From positions 1,642,497-1,706,496 of the forward strand of contig NZ_OX296583.1 of NCBI RefSeq assembly GCF_946463545.1: a stretch of DNA of 64,000 nucleotides. Reading direction: 5' to 3'. Of the stretch, positions 44,589-54,781 are shown in pieces; the first letter of the stretch is position 1, and each line of letters begins with the position of its first letter. The translations under genes were made by a program, and so were the position numbers. The notes below the pieces were generated by a model. It saw nothing but the letters and a program-made list of their open reading frames with translations. It had not been told where the DNA came from and ran no database searches. This DNA is from Methanothermococcus thermolithotrophicus DSM 2095. Its GTDB lineage: Archaea > AGJL01 > Methanococci > Methanococcales > Methanococcaceae.

Positions 44589-45434
44589 TTATTTACATAG
44601 TTCTTTCAGGTAGTCCTTAAAGCCTTCGATATTTTCAATTCCCAATTCCACATTTGCCTTTAACCATCCTTCAATATCTCCAATATCGTATCTTTTGAAA
44701 TCCACTTCAACTCCTAATATTTTTTCTTCTTTTAACATTGATTTCATTGCATCGGTTAGTTGGATTTCTCCACCCCTTCCAGGTTTTGTATTTTTTAAGT
44801 GTTCAAATATCTTTGGAGAGAGCAGGTAAGCTCCGGTTATAATTAAGTTTGAAGGAGCTCTTTCTTTAGGTGGTTTTTCAACTAAATCTGTAATGTTAAA
44901 TATTCCTTCTTCTATCTCCTCCCCTGCTATAACTCCATATTTATGAACATCATCCATAGGTACCCTTTCAAGTGCTATAACAGAGCATTTGTACTTATTA
45001 TATGCATCTATCAACTTTTTAACAACATTTCCTGAATAGATGGTATCTCCAACCATTGCCACAAAGTACTCGTTCCCTATAAATTCACTTCCACAGAAAA
45101 TTGCATCTCCAAGACCTTTCTGGTCCCTCTGCCTGATATAAAATATACATGCAATATCGTCAATTTCTTTTAAGATCTCTAAAGCTTCGTTTTTTCCATC
45201 TTTTTTAAGTTTTTCCTCAAGTTCAAAGTTCTTATCAAAGTGATTTTCTATCGCCTGTTTTCCTTTTCCTGTTACCATGAGTATGTTGTCTATTCCAGCT
45301 TCAGCTAAATCTTCTACCACGTACTGTATGATTGGTTTGCCCACAACTGGAAGCATTTCCTTTGGCTGAGCTTTTGTAATTGGAAGTAATCTTGTACCAA
45401 ATCCTGCAGCAGGAATTATCGCTTTTTTTATCAT
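44589..45434 (-). CDS. galU: UTP-glucose-1-phosphate uridylyltransferase
   Basis: Makes UDP-glucose from UTP and glucose-1-phosphate. The 281 residues carry AAGFGTRLLPITKAQPKEMLPV, QYVVEDLAEAGI, VMVTGKGK-like ILMVTGKGKQAIENHFD, VAMVGDTIY and the C-terminal RYDIGDIEGWLKAN, all standard for GalU. Start set at 45434, where GGTGGAAAA precedes the ATG; the 15-residue longer ORF lacks a ribosome site. First gene of the galU-galE(-ugd-rmlD) unit. Confidence 0.95.
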   Translation of the reverse strand: MIKKAIIPAAGFGTRLLPITKAQPKEMLPVVGKPIIQYVVEDLAEAGIDNILMVTGKGKQAIENHFDKNFELEEKLKKDGKNEALEILKEIDDIACIFYIRQRDQKGLGDAIFCGSEFIGNEYFVAMVGDTIYSGNVVKKLIDAYNKYKCSVIALERVPMDDVHKYGVIAGEEIEEGIFNITDLVEKPPKERAPSNLIITGAYLLSPKIFEHLKNTKPGRGGEIQLTDAMKSMLKEEKILGVEVDFKRYDIGDIEGWLKANVELGIENIEGFKDYLKELCK

Positions 45435-45614
45435 TTTTCCACCTTGATAGTTAGTAGCCATATCTGTATTAATCTTCAATCACTATTTTCATTACCTCAA
45501 TATTATATTATTACTTCCTTTTTTATTTAATTTTAATCATTTTTTTTATGAAAATGAGGCAGTTTTAAAAATTATTTTTTAGAATTAAAACCTTATAAAG
45601 CATGGGCATGAGCT

Positions 45615-46529
45615 CTATAAAAAACTGTATATTAATGGCAGTATAAACAAAGAAACCACCGTAGTTATAAAGCATGCTGAAGCTACCAATTTTACATCTA
45701 ACTCATACATAACCGCAAATACAAGGGACATCATTGCAGAGGGCATTGCAGATTCAAGTATTAAAACATTCTTTTCCAATCCATCTATGAGAAATATGGT
45801 TGAAAGTGCAAATACGAGCAAAGGAGCAATTCCCATTCTAACCATCGATGCTATAACTCCATAAATGGCCCCAAATCTTGCAGATTTTGGAGATAACGAT
45901 AAACCAAGAGATAGCATAATCAAAGGAATTGTAGCATTTGATAAATAACCTAATGTTTTGATAATAAATCCTGGAAAGCTGTCAACATTAAATCCAAAAA
46001 ATACTAGTACTATACTTAATATCCCAGTAATCAATGGTGGAAACTTTAGGAGCTCGTATATAATTGAGTTATTGCTATTTTCATTTCCAAATTTCAATCC
46101 AACATAGGTCCCAAATAGCAAACTCGCAAAAACACTGCCTATGTCACAAAATATTGCCCTTGTAAGACCTTCTGTTCCATAAAATCCGTAAATTACTGGA
46201 TATCCTAAAAACCCAGTATTGCCCAGTGCACAAACTAATATAAGTCCCCCCAATGATTCCTTATTTAATTTTAAAAGTCTTCCAATTAAATAACCTATAA
46301 AACCGCAGATAACAAATGTTAAAAATATTAAAACAGGCAGTTTTAAAAATTGGGGTAAATCCGCAGGTGAAACGTTTTTCATGATGGTTAAAAAGATAGT
46401 TGATGGCATCGCAATGTGCACAACAATGTTATTGAGTGTTAACCTGTCGCTTTCTTTCAATATGCCAAAATATTTTGATAGATAACCAGTTAATATTAAG
46501 AGAACTATGATAATCATTATTTCCATCAT
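45615..46529 (-). CDS. AEC-family membrane transporter
   Basis: A 304-residue integral membrane protein with about ten helices in two halves, of the auxin efflux carrier (AEC/MleP-like) family. The family signatures GYLSKYFGILKESD, LGNTGFLGYPV (helix-break region of the first half) and SLGLSL/ESAMPSAMMSLVFA of the second half are present. Substrates in other organisms are small organic anions such as malate; the substrate here is unknown. It stands alone, with a repeat array and a terminator hairpin upstream. Confidence 0.88.
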   Translation of the reverse strand: MMEIMIIIVLLILTGYLSKYFGILKESDRLTLNNIVVHIAMPSTIFLTIMKNVSPADLPQFLKLPVLIFLTFVICGFIGYLIGRLLKLNKESLGGLILVCALGNTGFLGYPVIYGFYGTEGLTRAIFCDIGSVFASLLFGTYVGLKFGNENSNNSIIYELLKFPPLITGILSIVLVFFGFNVDSFPGFIIKTLGYLSNATIPLIMLSLGLSLSPKSARFGAIYGVIASMVRMGIAPLLVFALSTIFLIDGLEKNVLILESAMPSAMMSLVFAVMYELDVKLVASACFITTVVSLFILPLIYSFL

Positions 46530-46560
46530 AACACCAAGTTATTTTTATTTCCAAACCTTT

Positions 46561-46796
46561 TAAAAAATCGAAGCAAATCGAAGATTTGCTGATCGAGACA
46601 AATTCCTTTCGGAATTTGTCGATTCACGAAACTATGTTTCGTCGATCGAAGCAAATTTCAAAGAATTCGCTGACTCACGAAAATCTTTGATTTTCGTTGA
46701 TACTCACAAAAATTCGAAGAATTTTTGTCGAGAGGTTTGGATTGAATGAAAATCCGAAGGATTTTCATAACTCACCTTCGTTTCACTCAGGTGATT
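46561..46796. repeat. array of palindromic hairpins ending in a type B element
   Basis: About 235 bp of consecutive stem-loops, for example GAAGCAAATC-GAA-GATTTGCTGA at 46566, CGAAACTATGTTTCG near 46627, CGAAAATCTTTGATTTTCG near 46679, and a full type B unit at 46741-46796 (AATGAAAATCC-GAA-GGATTTTCAT, then CACCTTCG to CAGGTG). Related to the array at 7473-7692. Non-coding. Confidence 0.75.
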
Positions 46797-46807
46797 CCAA
46801 AAACAAT

Positions 46808-46839
46808 ACACTACCTCGCTTCGCTCGGTAGTGTTTTTT
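46808..46839 (-). terminator. stem-loop terminator downstream of coaD
   Basis: ACACTACC (46808-46815) and GGTAGTGT (46827-46834) around the loop TCGCTTCGCTC, with T-runs on both sides. It ends the minus-strand coaD transcript 47 bases after its stop codon. Confidence 0.65.
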
Positions 46840-46885
46840 AGTTGGAGACTTTGTAATACATTCAGTGCCTAAGTTCGTAGTATAA

Positions 46886-47344
46886 CTATGATTTTAACAG
46901 TCTGCCTTTATCATCTATTTCTTTATTTCTTATTCTTGTGGTTGATATCGGTTTTTTATCTTCACTTAAAACATAGCCGTAAACTTTAATTTCCAGTGGT
47001 TTTAAATTGTTTTTTATTCTTATCTCATTTATTTTTTCAGCATTTGGATATGTTTCAGGAGTTACAACAATTATATCATAGTCCTTTTCTATAGAGTCTC
47101 CGTATGGGTCGTTTATTATCTGTATCTCATAGTCAATTTTGTTTTCGTCTAAAAATTTTTCCAGATTTTTAATCCTGATATTTAAGGGATTTATATCGTG
47201 TTTTTTATATGTTTTGGCAAATTCATCGTTTGTTATCCCAATACAAAGTTTCCCATATTTTGAAGCATACTTAAATAGATTTTTATGCCCTTCATGAAGT
47301 ATATCAAAAGTTCCGCCAACAACTACTTTTGGCTTTTCAAACAT
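46886..47344 (-). CDS. coaD: archaeal phosphopantetheine adenylyltransferase
   Basis: Transfers AMP to 4'-phosphopantetheine to give dephospho-CoA, the penultimate step of CoA synthesis. The 152 residues belong to the archaeal (eukaryote-like) branch: [14 protein letters not shown] with the HxGH nucleotidyltransferase motif, then [23 protein letters not shown] and the C-terminal [10 protein letters not shown], equivalent to ISSTxIR. Single gene with a terminator behind it. Confidence 0.92.
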   Translation of the reverse strand: MFEKPKVVVGGTFDILHEGHKNLFKYASKYGKLCIGITNDEFAKTYKKHDINPLNIRIKNLEKFLDENKIDYEIQIINDPYGDSIEKDYDIIVVTPETYPNAEKINEIRIKNNLKPLEIKVYGYVLSEDKKPISTTRIRNKEIDDKGRLLKS

Positions 47345-47414
47345 GATAATTCATCTCCGGTTTCCGTACTTTATATTATATTATTATTCTATAAAATTTA
47401 CAGTATGTGTGTGG

Positions 47415-47561
47415 TATGTAGGTGCATTGCTACTATACAATAATGATTGTAGTTAAATTTATGTGTATGCCATTTATTCGTTGAATTAAAGTTAAAGTAA
47501 TTTTTTATGTTTTAATTTTAACTGGTATGAAGTAAGTTTAGTTAAATTGCATATCCCTATA
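47415..47561. mobile_element. degraded copy of the MITE-like element
   Basis: In reverse orientation it aligns with 3315-3464 over its whole length: TATAGGGATATGCA (for TATAGTGGTGTGCA), AACTAAACTTACTTCATACC, TTAAAATTAAA, AAAAATTACTTTAA and CAACGAATAAA, ending near a diverged terminal repeat at 47415-47428. It fills most of the 365-bp gap between coaD and ppsA, which otherwise shows nothing recognisable. Confidence 0.6.
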
Positions 47562-47709
47562 ATTTAAATTTAACTAAAAAAATTAGTTCAATTCAATAAT
47601 TTCAAAAAACAGTTAATGTAAATAATGATTAAATAATAATGTTAATGCATCAAAATAGTAATCAAATAAATAAAAATAGTAAAATAATAGATATGGGCGG
47701 CAATATTAC

Positions 47710-50007
47710 TTACAATTCGCTGTTTTTGTTTCTTATTGCATCGAGTATTATCTTTTGTTCAGTTCTTGCTACAACATTTCTTATGGTTTCTACAGCATCG
47801 ATATTTGCAGATATGCTGGTTATACCCCATTCTACAAGTTTTTCTACGATCTGAGGTCTGCTTCCAGCCTGTCCACAGATTGAAGTTTTTATACCGTGTT
47901 TTTTACATGCTTTTATAACATGTTCAATAAGTTTCATAACCGCAGGGTGGTTTTCCATATAGTATTTTGAAACGAATTCGTTGTTCCTGTCTATTGCTAT
48001 GGTATACTGTGTTAAATCATTGGTTCCCAAGCTTATGAAATCTATACCTTCTTCTATTATATCCTCAATTATCAAGGCTGCAGCAGGGGTTTCAACCATT
48101 ACACCAAACTCAATATCCTTCTCAAGATTCAACCCAATTTCACAAGCAATTTTTTTAACTGCCTTAATTTCATCTGCATTGGTTACAAGAGGTATCATTA
48201 TACTTATATTTTTGTAGCCTTCTTCCCTTAACTTCTTAATAGCAAGGAGCTCACATTTTAAAATCTCTGATTGATCAAGTCCTCTTCTAATACCTCTCCA
48301 GCCCATCATTGGGTTGTGTTCTTCTGGTTCATCGTCTCCGCCTTGTAATCCTCTGAATTCATCTGTTGGAGCATCCAATGTTCTGTAGGTTATAGGTCTT
48401 GGGTAGAATGCATCTGCAACCTTTCTTATTCCCTCTGCAAATACATCAATCAAAGCCTCTTCCCCTTGTTCAGCTAAAATCTTACTTGGATGTACTCCAG
48501 TTCCTAAAATCATGTGTTCTGCCCTTAATAAACCTACACCATCGGCTCCAGTTGCAGCAGCTCTTTCAGCAACTTCTGGCATACTTACATTTACCTTTAT
48601 CTCTGTAGCAGTTATCACCGGAGCTCCCTGATATACTACCTGAGCTCCTGTTTCTTTCACTTCTTCTTTTTTCTTTATTTCTCCTTCATAGACTACTCCT
48701 TTTTCACCATCTACTGTAACAATCATGTTGTCCTTTAAAACATGGGTAGCGTTTTTTGTACCTACCACACATGGTGTTCCGAGCTCTCTTGAAATGATGG
48801 CTGCGTGACAGGTAAGGCCACCATCGCTTGTAACAATAGCACTTGCCCTTTTCATTGCAGGGACCATATCCGGAGTTGTCATTTTTGTGACTAAAATGTC
48901 TCCATCTTCAATTTTTCCTATTTCTTCAAGGTCCATGATTATTTTTACTTTTCCTGAAGCAACACCCGGTGATGCTCCAATACCTTTTACCAAAATTTTA
49001 GCTTCAACTTCTTCAGCTCCCTTTCTTTCCACTTCTTTTTTCTCCCCTAATGTTGTAATAGGCCTTGCTTGAAGCATGAATATTTCACCCTTTTCAATGG
49101 CCCATTCAATATCCATTGGTCTCTTGTAGTGCTGTTCAATTCTCATACCTATTTCTGCCAATTTTATTATTTCTTCTTCAGTTAAAACCTGTTTTTCCTT
49201 TAAATCGTCTGGAGTAGGTATTTCTTTTGTTTCCCCATTTTCATCCTTTATAAACATTGTATCCTTTTTTGCAACGTAAATATCAACCACTTTTAATGGG
49301 TCTTTTTCTACTATGTAGGTATCTGGGCTTACAGTTCCACTAACAACACCTTCACCTAATCCCCAGGCTCCTTCAATAACCATTTGATTGTAATCTTGAT
49401 TGATTGGGTTTACGGTAAACATTACACCGGCTTTGTCGGCATTTACCATTCTTTGAACAACTGCAGCTAGAGCTACTTTAAAGTGGTCAAATCCTTTCTG
49501 TTCTCTGTAAAATATTGCTCTTGGGGTAAACAATGATGAGAAACACTTTTGTACACTTTTAACAACTTCTTCGGCCCCTTTAATATTCAAATAGGTATCC
49601 TGCTGACCTGCAAAACTTGCATCAGGTAAATCTTCTGCAGTAGCTGAGCTCCTAACTGCAACAAATACTTCTTCTCCCCCGCTCATCTCACAGAGCCTAT
49701 GATAACTTTCAATAATGCTCAATCTCAAATCATCTGGCATTTTTGCAGTTTCAATGAGTTTTCTTATTTCTTTTGAAGCTTTAGTTAATTCTTTTGTGTC
49801 GTTAACATCCAATCCACTTAAGATATTTCTTATTTTTTCGTCCAATTTTGTCTCATTAATAAAGTACCTGTAAGCTTCTGAAGTAACAACAAATGCTGGA
49901 GGCACCGGTAATTTTGCATTCCACATTTCACCTAAAGAGGCTCCTTTTCCACCTGCTATATTAACATCTTCATTCCTTAGATCATCTAACCATGCTATTA
50001 GTTTCAT
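47710..50007 (-). CDS. ppsA: phosphoenolpyruvate synthase
   Basis: Converts pyruvate, ATP and water to PEP, AMP and phosphate, the entry to gluconeogenesis from fixed carbon in methanogens. The 765 residues have the three expected domains: ATP-grasp (start IAWLDDLRNEDVNIAGGKGASLGEM, RSSATAEDLPDASFAGQQDTYL), the swivelling phosphohistidine domain (SDGGLTCHAAIISREL with the catalytic His, about residue 400), and the PEP/pyruvate barrel with RTLDAPTDEFRGL and the C-terminal Cys in TSICGQAGSRP. Intact and alone. Confidence 0.96.
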   Translation of the reverse strand: MKLIAWLDDLRNEDVNIAGGKGASLGEMWNAKLPVPPAFVVTSEAYRYFINETKLDEKIRNILSGLDVNDTKELTKASKEIRKLIETAKMPDDLRLSIIESYHRLCEMSGGEEVFVAVRSSATAEDLPDASFAGQQDTYLNIKGAEEVVKSVQKCFSSLFTPRAIFYREQKGFDHFKVALAAVVQRMVNADKAGVMFTVNPINQDYNQMVIEGAWGLGEGVVSGTVSPDTYIVEKDPLKVVDIYVAKKDTMFIKDENGETKEIPTPDDLKEKQVLTEEEIIKLAEIGMRIEQHYKRPMDIEWAIEKGEIFMLQARPITTLGEKKEVERKGAEEVEAKILVKGIGASPGVASGKVKIIMDLEEIGKIEDGDILVTKMTTPDMVPAMKRASAIVTSDGGLTCHAAIISRELGTPCVVGTKNATHVLKDNMIVTVDGEKGVVYEGEIKKKEEVKETGAQVVYQGAPVITATEIKVNVSMPEVAERAAATGADGVGLLRAEHMILGTGVHPSKILAEQGEEALIDVFAEGIRKVADAFYPRPITYRTLDAPTDEFRGLQGGDDEPEEHNPMMGWRGIRRGLDQSEILKCELLAIKKLREEGYKNISIMIPLVTNADEIKAVKKIACEIGLNLEKDIEFGVMVETPAAALIIEDIIEEGIDFISLGTNDLTQYTIAIDRNNEFVSKYYMENHPAVMKLIEHVIKACKKHGIKTSICGQAGSRPQIVEKLVEWGITSISANIDAVETIRNVVARTEQKIILDAIRNKNSEL

Positions 50008-50851
50008 GTTATTCCTCCCTTATGATTGAGATATGGTATATTAGAAAAAGAGTTTATTAATATTTACTTTATATATACTACGTTAAGCCATAGACTCAGA
50101 ACAGGTTATAATATCTAACCATCATTCCAAACCTCAATATATGCATATTTCAAAGGTAATATCATGCCGGTGTAACCGCACCTCCTATTGTATCAGTATA
50201 TCGAATGCATGTACATCTGGAATCGCTTTTTTAATTTATATAATTAGTATTTATATGATAGCATATATATTAATTCTATTGTACTTTTAAATACTGTATA
50301 GTTTTCCAGCGTTCAATAGTGGTATAATATATGATGACTCGTTATCTATGCCAATATTTGCTTCTATCTTGATTGTATATTTTAATCTATTTTTCTTACT
50401 GAATTATTGGTTTATACTTTTTATCCCTTTGTCATACAATGATGAACGGTTGGTGTTCACGCCGTGATTGTATGTCTATATTCCCAAATTTCTCTTGTAA
50501 AGCCCTATGGAGTCATATTACAATATCGTTAAAATCTGCTCATCAGATATATGAAGTATGTGTCATTTTAGAGTTTCTTGCTTTTAGGATCCTCGTTAAT
50601 AGTTTTTAACTGTGTGATATAAAGAGAGAGACTGTTAAAATGAGCCAGTCATCAAATTTCAGTCATCATTAACATGGCTTCACCTACGATGTTACATTTG
50701 ATATTATCTCGTGATACTTTGTAAAGCTTTTGGTTGGATATTTTACTACATTATTCTGAGTTTAGACTTGTAACAGTTATTAATGATGAAGCGGTATATT
50801 CATTCATTATACCTATTAGTTCATATTTTATGAAATAAATGTAGCAAAATA
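50008..50851. other. long gap without a recognisable gene
   Basis: About 840 bp upstream of pstS. It has no credible open frame, is less AT-rich than other gaps and contains several TGATGA- and short-palindrome motifs (for example near 50331 and 50440). It may contain a small RNA or an old gene remnant, but no family was recognised. Confidence 0.35.
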
Positions 50852-50866
50852 GAAACATTTATATAT
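50852..50866 (+). promoter_or_regulatory. pst operon promoter (BRE/TATA)
   Basis: GAAACATTTATATAT, about 45-60 bases before the pstS start codon, the right place for an archaeal TATA box with a short leader. Confidence 0.5.
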
Positions 50867-50911
50867 TCGTAATGTAGAGGGATTATTATCAAAAAGTTTA
50901 GAGGTGATCCC

Positions 50912-51763
50912 TTGAAAAGGTATCTCGGCCTAATTTTTGGCCTATTGCTGATAAGTTCGTTTGTCAGTTTTAGTGGATGTATTGGTGGTGGTCCTGCCGA
51001 TTCAAACAGTGTAAGTGCCAATAATCAGCCAGTAACAATAAAAATCTCAGGTTCAACTACAGTATTACCAATTGCTAAAGAGGCTGCAAAAAAATTTATG
51101 ATGAAAAATCCAAACTACAACCTTGAAGTATCAGGTGGAGGTTCAGGTTTTGGTGTCAAACAAGTTGCTGAAGGCTTGGTTGACATTGGTATGGCTTCAA
51201 GAGACTTAAAAGCTGAAGAAAAAGAGAAATATCCTAATTTAATCACTCACAGCATAGCTCGCGATGGTGTGGCAGTTGTAGTTCACCCAGAAAACCCAGT
51301 TTCAGATTTAACACAAGAGCAAGTTAAAAAAATCTTCTCAGGAGAAATTACCAACTGGAAAGAAGTTGGAGGTCCTGACGCACCTATAAACGTTTACACA
51401 AGGGACGAAGAAAGTGGTACTAGAGAAGTATTCTGGGAAAAAGCACTTGGTAAAGGAAAAATTACTGAAAAAGCTACAGTAGTTAATTCAAATGGTGCAA
51501 TGAAAACTGCAGTTAAACAGGACAAGAACGGAATAGGCTACCTTTCAATTGGATATGTTGACAGCACTATTAAAGCTGTTAAGTTCAATGGTGTAGAACC
51601 TACAGAAGAAAATGTTAAAAAAGGAATTTATAAAGTTTCAAGAGCTCTAAACATGATTACAAATGGGGAACCATCTCCTGCAGTACAGGCTTACTTAGAC
51701 TATGTTTTAAGTCCTGAAGGTCAAGAAATAGTTAGAGAAAAAGGCTACCTACCTATTAAATAA
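50912..51763 (+). CDS. pstS: phosphate-binding lipoprotein
   Basis: Extracytoplasmic binding protein of the high-affinity phosphate importer, 283 residues. Lipoprotein signal with SFSGC (Cys about residue 23), then a Ser/Asn linker and the binding domain: ISGSTTVLPIAKEAA, SGGGSGFGVKQV, GMASRDLKAEE and RDEESGTREVFWEKA, which line the phosphate pocket. The start is a TTG at 50912 with GAGGTGATCCC in front. The 327-bp spacer after it contains a hairpin, which may keep pstS mRNA more abundant than the permease genes. Confidence 0.95.
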   Translation: MKRYLGLIFGLLLISSFVSFSGCIGGGPADSNSVSANNQPVTIKISGSTTVLPIAKEAAKKFMMKNPNYNLEVSGGGSGFGVKQVAEGLVDIGMASRDLKAEEKEKYPNLITHSIARDGVAVVVHPENPVSDLTQEQVKKIFSGEITNWKEVGGPDAPINVYTRDEESGTREVFWEKALGKGKITEKATVVNSNGAMKTAVKQDKNGIGYLSIGYVDSTIKAVKFNGVEPTEENVKKGIYKVSRALNMITNGEPSPAVQAYLDYVLSPEGQEIVREKGYLPIK

Positions 51764-51970
51764 ATAAAATATTCTTCTCAATTTTTTAGATTTATATATG
51801 TCAGTTAGATAAATTTACGAATATTTTGTGGTCAAATATAAATACAGCATACCTCAATAATATCCCCTGTTTACCACAAAACAATAAGTTTTTATGTAAG
51901 CCATTGAATGAACATATTAGTTAATATTAATTTACAACATTCAATAAGTTTTTGATTTCATCCACTTCAG

Positions 51971-51995
51971 TTCGGAAATTAAATAAAATTCCGAA
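51971..51995 (+). terminator. hairpin between pstS and pstC
   Basis: TTCGGAA (51971-51977) pairs with TTCCGAA (51989-51995) around an AT-rich loop. Probably a processing or partial termination point between the binding protein and permease genes. Confidence 0.45.
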
Positions 51996-52090
51996 GTAAT
52001 TTCTTATCCATTATCTAATACTGCAATTGAAGGTTGAAGGTTGTAATGGAGTAGCAACTTTTGTCCAAATCATTCGGAATGGTGAAAAAA

Positions 52091-52966
52091 ATGCATAAAA
52101 GGAACGTATTTGAATTTATTTTGGAAAATTTCTTAAAATTGTGCGCATTATTTTCGAGTATAATCATCTTAGCGATGATTTTGTTTTTAATATTCAATGG
52201 CATACCTGCATTTAATTTTATAAGTCCTGTAGATTTTGTTTTTGGGATGAAATGGAATCCAACTATGGGCTATTATGGAATATTTCCCATGATAGTTGGC
52301 TCTTTTGTCGTAACTATTTTGGCTCTTTTGTTTGCAGTTCCTCTAGGTGTAGGTTGTGCCATATTTTTGGCTGAAATGGCACCTAAAAGAGTACAAAGTA
52401 TTTTAAGACCAGCTATTGAAATTTTAACTGCAATACCATCTGTTGTTTATGGTTTCGTAGGTATGGTTTTGTTAGTTCCATTTCTCAGAGATTTTTTCAA
52501 TGTAAATCCGGGATTTAGTTGGCTGGCAGCTTCAATAATACTGGCAGTTATGATATTACCTACAATAACCGTCCTATCAGAAGATGCGATAAATTCAGTT
52601 CCACGTGAGTTAAAAGAAGGTAGTTTAGCACTCGGATCCACAAAATGGCAGACTATTAAGAAGGTAATTCTTCCAGCAGCATTAAGTGGTATTCTATCAA
52701 GTATAGTGCTGGGAATGGGAAGAGCTATTGGGGAAACCATGGCAGTTTTAATGGTTGCAGGAAACTGGGCCCTTATACCAAGATCAGTATTTGATCCCGT
52801 TAGACCGTTAACTTCACATATAGTTTTAAACATTAAGGAAGCGGCTTCAGGAAGTGTGGTATACTATGCAATGTTTGCAACAGGCATAGTTTTGTTTGTA
52901 ATGGTTATTGGATTAAATCTAATTTCGCAATATTTAGATAAGAAATATAGAATAAAATGGGATTAA
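52091..52966 (+). CDS. pstC: phosphate ABC transporter permease PstC
   Basis: One of two membrane subunits, 291 residues with six helices. Contains VPLGVGCAIFLAEMAP and the cytoplasmic EAA loop ELKEGSLALGSTKWQTIKKVILPAALSGI, which contacts PstB, and GRAIGETMAVLMVAG. Start set at 52091, where GGTGAAAAAA precedes the ATG; an in-frame upstream ATG adds ten residues without a ribosome site. Operon order pstS-pstC-pstA-pstB-phoU. Confidence 0.94.
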   Translation: MHKRNVFEFILENFLKLCALFSSIIILAMILFLIFNGIPAFNFISPVDFVFGMKWNPTMGYYGIFPMIVGSFVVTILALLFAVPLGVGCAIFLAEMAPKRVQSILRPAIEILTAIPSVVYGFVGMVLLVPFLRDFFNVNPGFSWLAASIILAVMILPTITVLSEDAINSVPRELKEGSLALGSTKWQTIKKVILPAALSGILSSIVLGMGRAIGETMAVLMVAGNWALIPRSVFDPVRPLTSHIVLNIKEAASGSVVYYAMFATGIVLFVMVIGLNLISQYLDKKYRIKWD

Positions 52967-53039
52967 ATAAAGTTAAGTACATTGGATCATTATAATACTA
53001 AACAATGTCAGAATCACTTAACGTTTAAAAGGTGGGATT

Positions 53040-53909
53040 TTGAACCATTCGCAAAGAGCCAGATTAGAAGAAAAAATTGCATTTTTCACACTGTACCTCT
53101 TTGGGTTTACAGTAATTGGTATATTATTTGTAATAGTGGGTTATATCTTTGTCAATGGAATAGGCGCAATAAACATGGAATTCTTCTTTGGAGAAAGTAA
53201 CCCAATTAACGTTATACTTGGAACAGAACGAACATTTGATGGAATATGGAATTCCATTCTCGGAACTTTTGCCTTGGTTGTACTGTCGGTATTATTCTCC
53301 ATACCTTTTGGTGTACTGGGGGCCATATATCTACATGAATATGCATCAGATAATATCCTAACAAGAATAATTAGATTCTCATCTGACTGTTTGGCAGGAT
53401 TTCCTTCAATCGTCTTTGGTCTCTTTGGTTATGCCATAGCAATTAAAACAGTTGGACCATGTCTCCTAATTGGGGCTTTAACTCTATCATTTATGGTACT
53501 TCCCACCATAATTAGGGCTACTGAAGAAGGTCTTAAAGCAGTACCTCCAGGATTAAGGGAAGGTAGTTTGGCACTTGGAGCTACAAAATGGCAAACCATT
53601 AGAAAAGTCGTAGTTCCGACCGCACTGCCTCAAATTATAACTGGAATAATATTATCCATGGGGAGAAGTGCAGAAGAAACCGCTGCAATTATGTTCACAG
53701 CTGCAACTGCCTTTTCGTTTGGTATAGGTTTATTTAATAGGGTAGAAGCACTACCTTTTAGCTTATATGTACTTGCTACAGAATATTCAACAGCTGAAGA
53801 ACTACAGATGGCCTACGGTATTGCCTTAGTCCTTATATTAATGATGTTCATCTTATTTGGTTTAGCAAATATACTCAAAAACAGATTTAAAATGACATCA
53901 TCTCAATAA
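53040..53909 (+). CDS. pstA: phosphate ABC transporter permease PstA
   Basis: Second membrane subunit, 289 residues, six helices. Contains IPFGVLGAIYLHEYA, FSSDCLAGFPSIVFGLFG, and the EAA loop GLREGSLALGATKWQTIRKVVVPTALPQII. The start is a TTG at 53040 following GGTGGGATT. GRSAEETAAIMFTAA is the PstA version of the GxxxGET motif in PstC. Follows pstC by 73 bases. Confidence 0.94.
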   Translation: MNHSQRARLEEKIAFFTLYLFGFTVIGILFVIVGYIFVNGIGAINMEFFFGESNPINVILGTERTFDGIWNSILGTFALVVLSVLFSIPFGVLGAIYLHEYASDNILTRIIRFSSDCLAGFPSIVFGLFGYAIAIKTVGPCLLIGALTLSFMVLPTIIRATEEGLKAVPPGLREGSLALGATKWQTIRKVVVPTALPQIITGIILSMGRSAEETAAIMFTAATAFSFGIGLFNRVEALPFSLYVLATEYSTAEELQMAYGIALVLILMMFILFGLANILKNRFKMTSSQ

Positions 53910-53984
53910 TGAAATAAATTATGTAGAACTTTTAAAATAAGATTCAATGACGCAAAATAACAACTAAATAAGTAGGTGGGTCAG

Positions 53985-54740
53985 ATGGATTTAAAAATGA
54001 ATACAAAGAATGTAAATTTGTGGTATGGTGAAAAGCGAGCTTTAAAGGGCATTAATTTACCAATCTATGAAAAAAAAATTACTGCATTAATTGGACCGAG
54101 TGGTTGCGGTAAATCTACGTTCTTAAGATGCTTAAACAGGATGAACGATTTAATCCCCACTGTAAAAATAGAAGGCGAAATTTTACTTGATGGAAAAAAT
54201 ATCTATGACAAAGATGTGGATGTTGTGGAACTAAGAAAGAGAGTAGGAATGGTATTCCAAAAACCAAATCCATTTCCAATGAGTATTTATGACAATGTCG
54301 CCTACGGCCCAAGAATACATGGAATAACCGACAAAAAAACATTGGATGAAATCGTGGAGTGGGCTTTGAAAAAGGCCGCACTATGGGACGAAGTTAAAGA
54401 TGACTTAAAAAAATCAGCTTTAGGTCTTTCAGGGGGGCAGCAGCAAAGATTATGTATTGCAAGAACCATCGCTGTGAAACCAGAAGTTATATTGATGGAT
54501 GAGCCTACTTCCGCACTTGATCCAATTTCCACTTTAAAAATTGAAGATCTAATGGCTGAGCTCAAAAAAGATTATACGATTGTTATAGTTACTCACAACA
54601 TGCAACAGGCAAGTAGGATCTCAGACTACACTGGATTCTTTTTAATGGGGAGACTCATAGAATTTAACAAAACTGAGAAAATATTCCTTGAACCTGAGAA
54701 AAAAGAAACTGAAAACTACATAAGGGGTTTATTTGGATAA
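53985..54740 (+). CDS. pstB: phosphate ABC transporter ATP-binding protein
   Basis: ATPase of the phosphate importer, 251 residues. Walker [10 protein letters not shown] (about residues 35-43), Q-loop [21 protein letters not shown] (diagnostic PstB wording), signature [15 protein letters not shown], Walker [13 protein letters not shown] and switch His in VTHNMQQA. Start set at 53985, after GGTGGGTCAG; the ORF's earlier GTG lies inside that site. Intact. Confidence 0.96.
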   Translation: MDLKMNTKNVNLWYGEKRALKGINLPIYEKKITALIGPSGCGKSTFLRCLNRMNDLIPTVKIEGEILLDGKNIYDKDVDVVELRKRVGMVFQKPNPFPMSIYDNVAYGPRIHGITDKKTLDEIVEWALKKAALWDEVKDDLKKSALGLSGGQQQRLCIARTIAVKPEVILMDEPTSALDPISTLKIEDLMAELKKDYTIVIVTHNMQQASRISDYTGFFLMGRLIEFNKTEKIFLEPEKKETENYIRGLFG

Positions 54741-54781
54741 ATGCCTAAAGTTTAGAATATTAATTAAGGGGGGTGAACTAT

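Noticed and set aside
46605-46630. GGAATTTGTCGATTC as an NrpR operator
   Set aside because: It does not fit GGAA-N6-TTCC and lies within a hairpin array.
50331-50475. TGATGA-type boxes as C/D-box RNAs
   Set aside because: No properly spaced CTGA D boxes were found, so the motif match alone is not enough.
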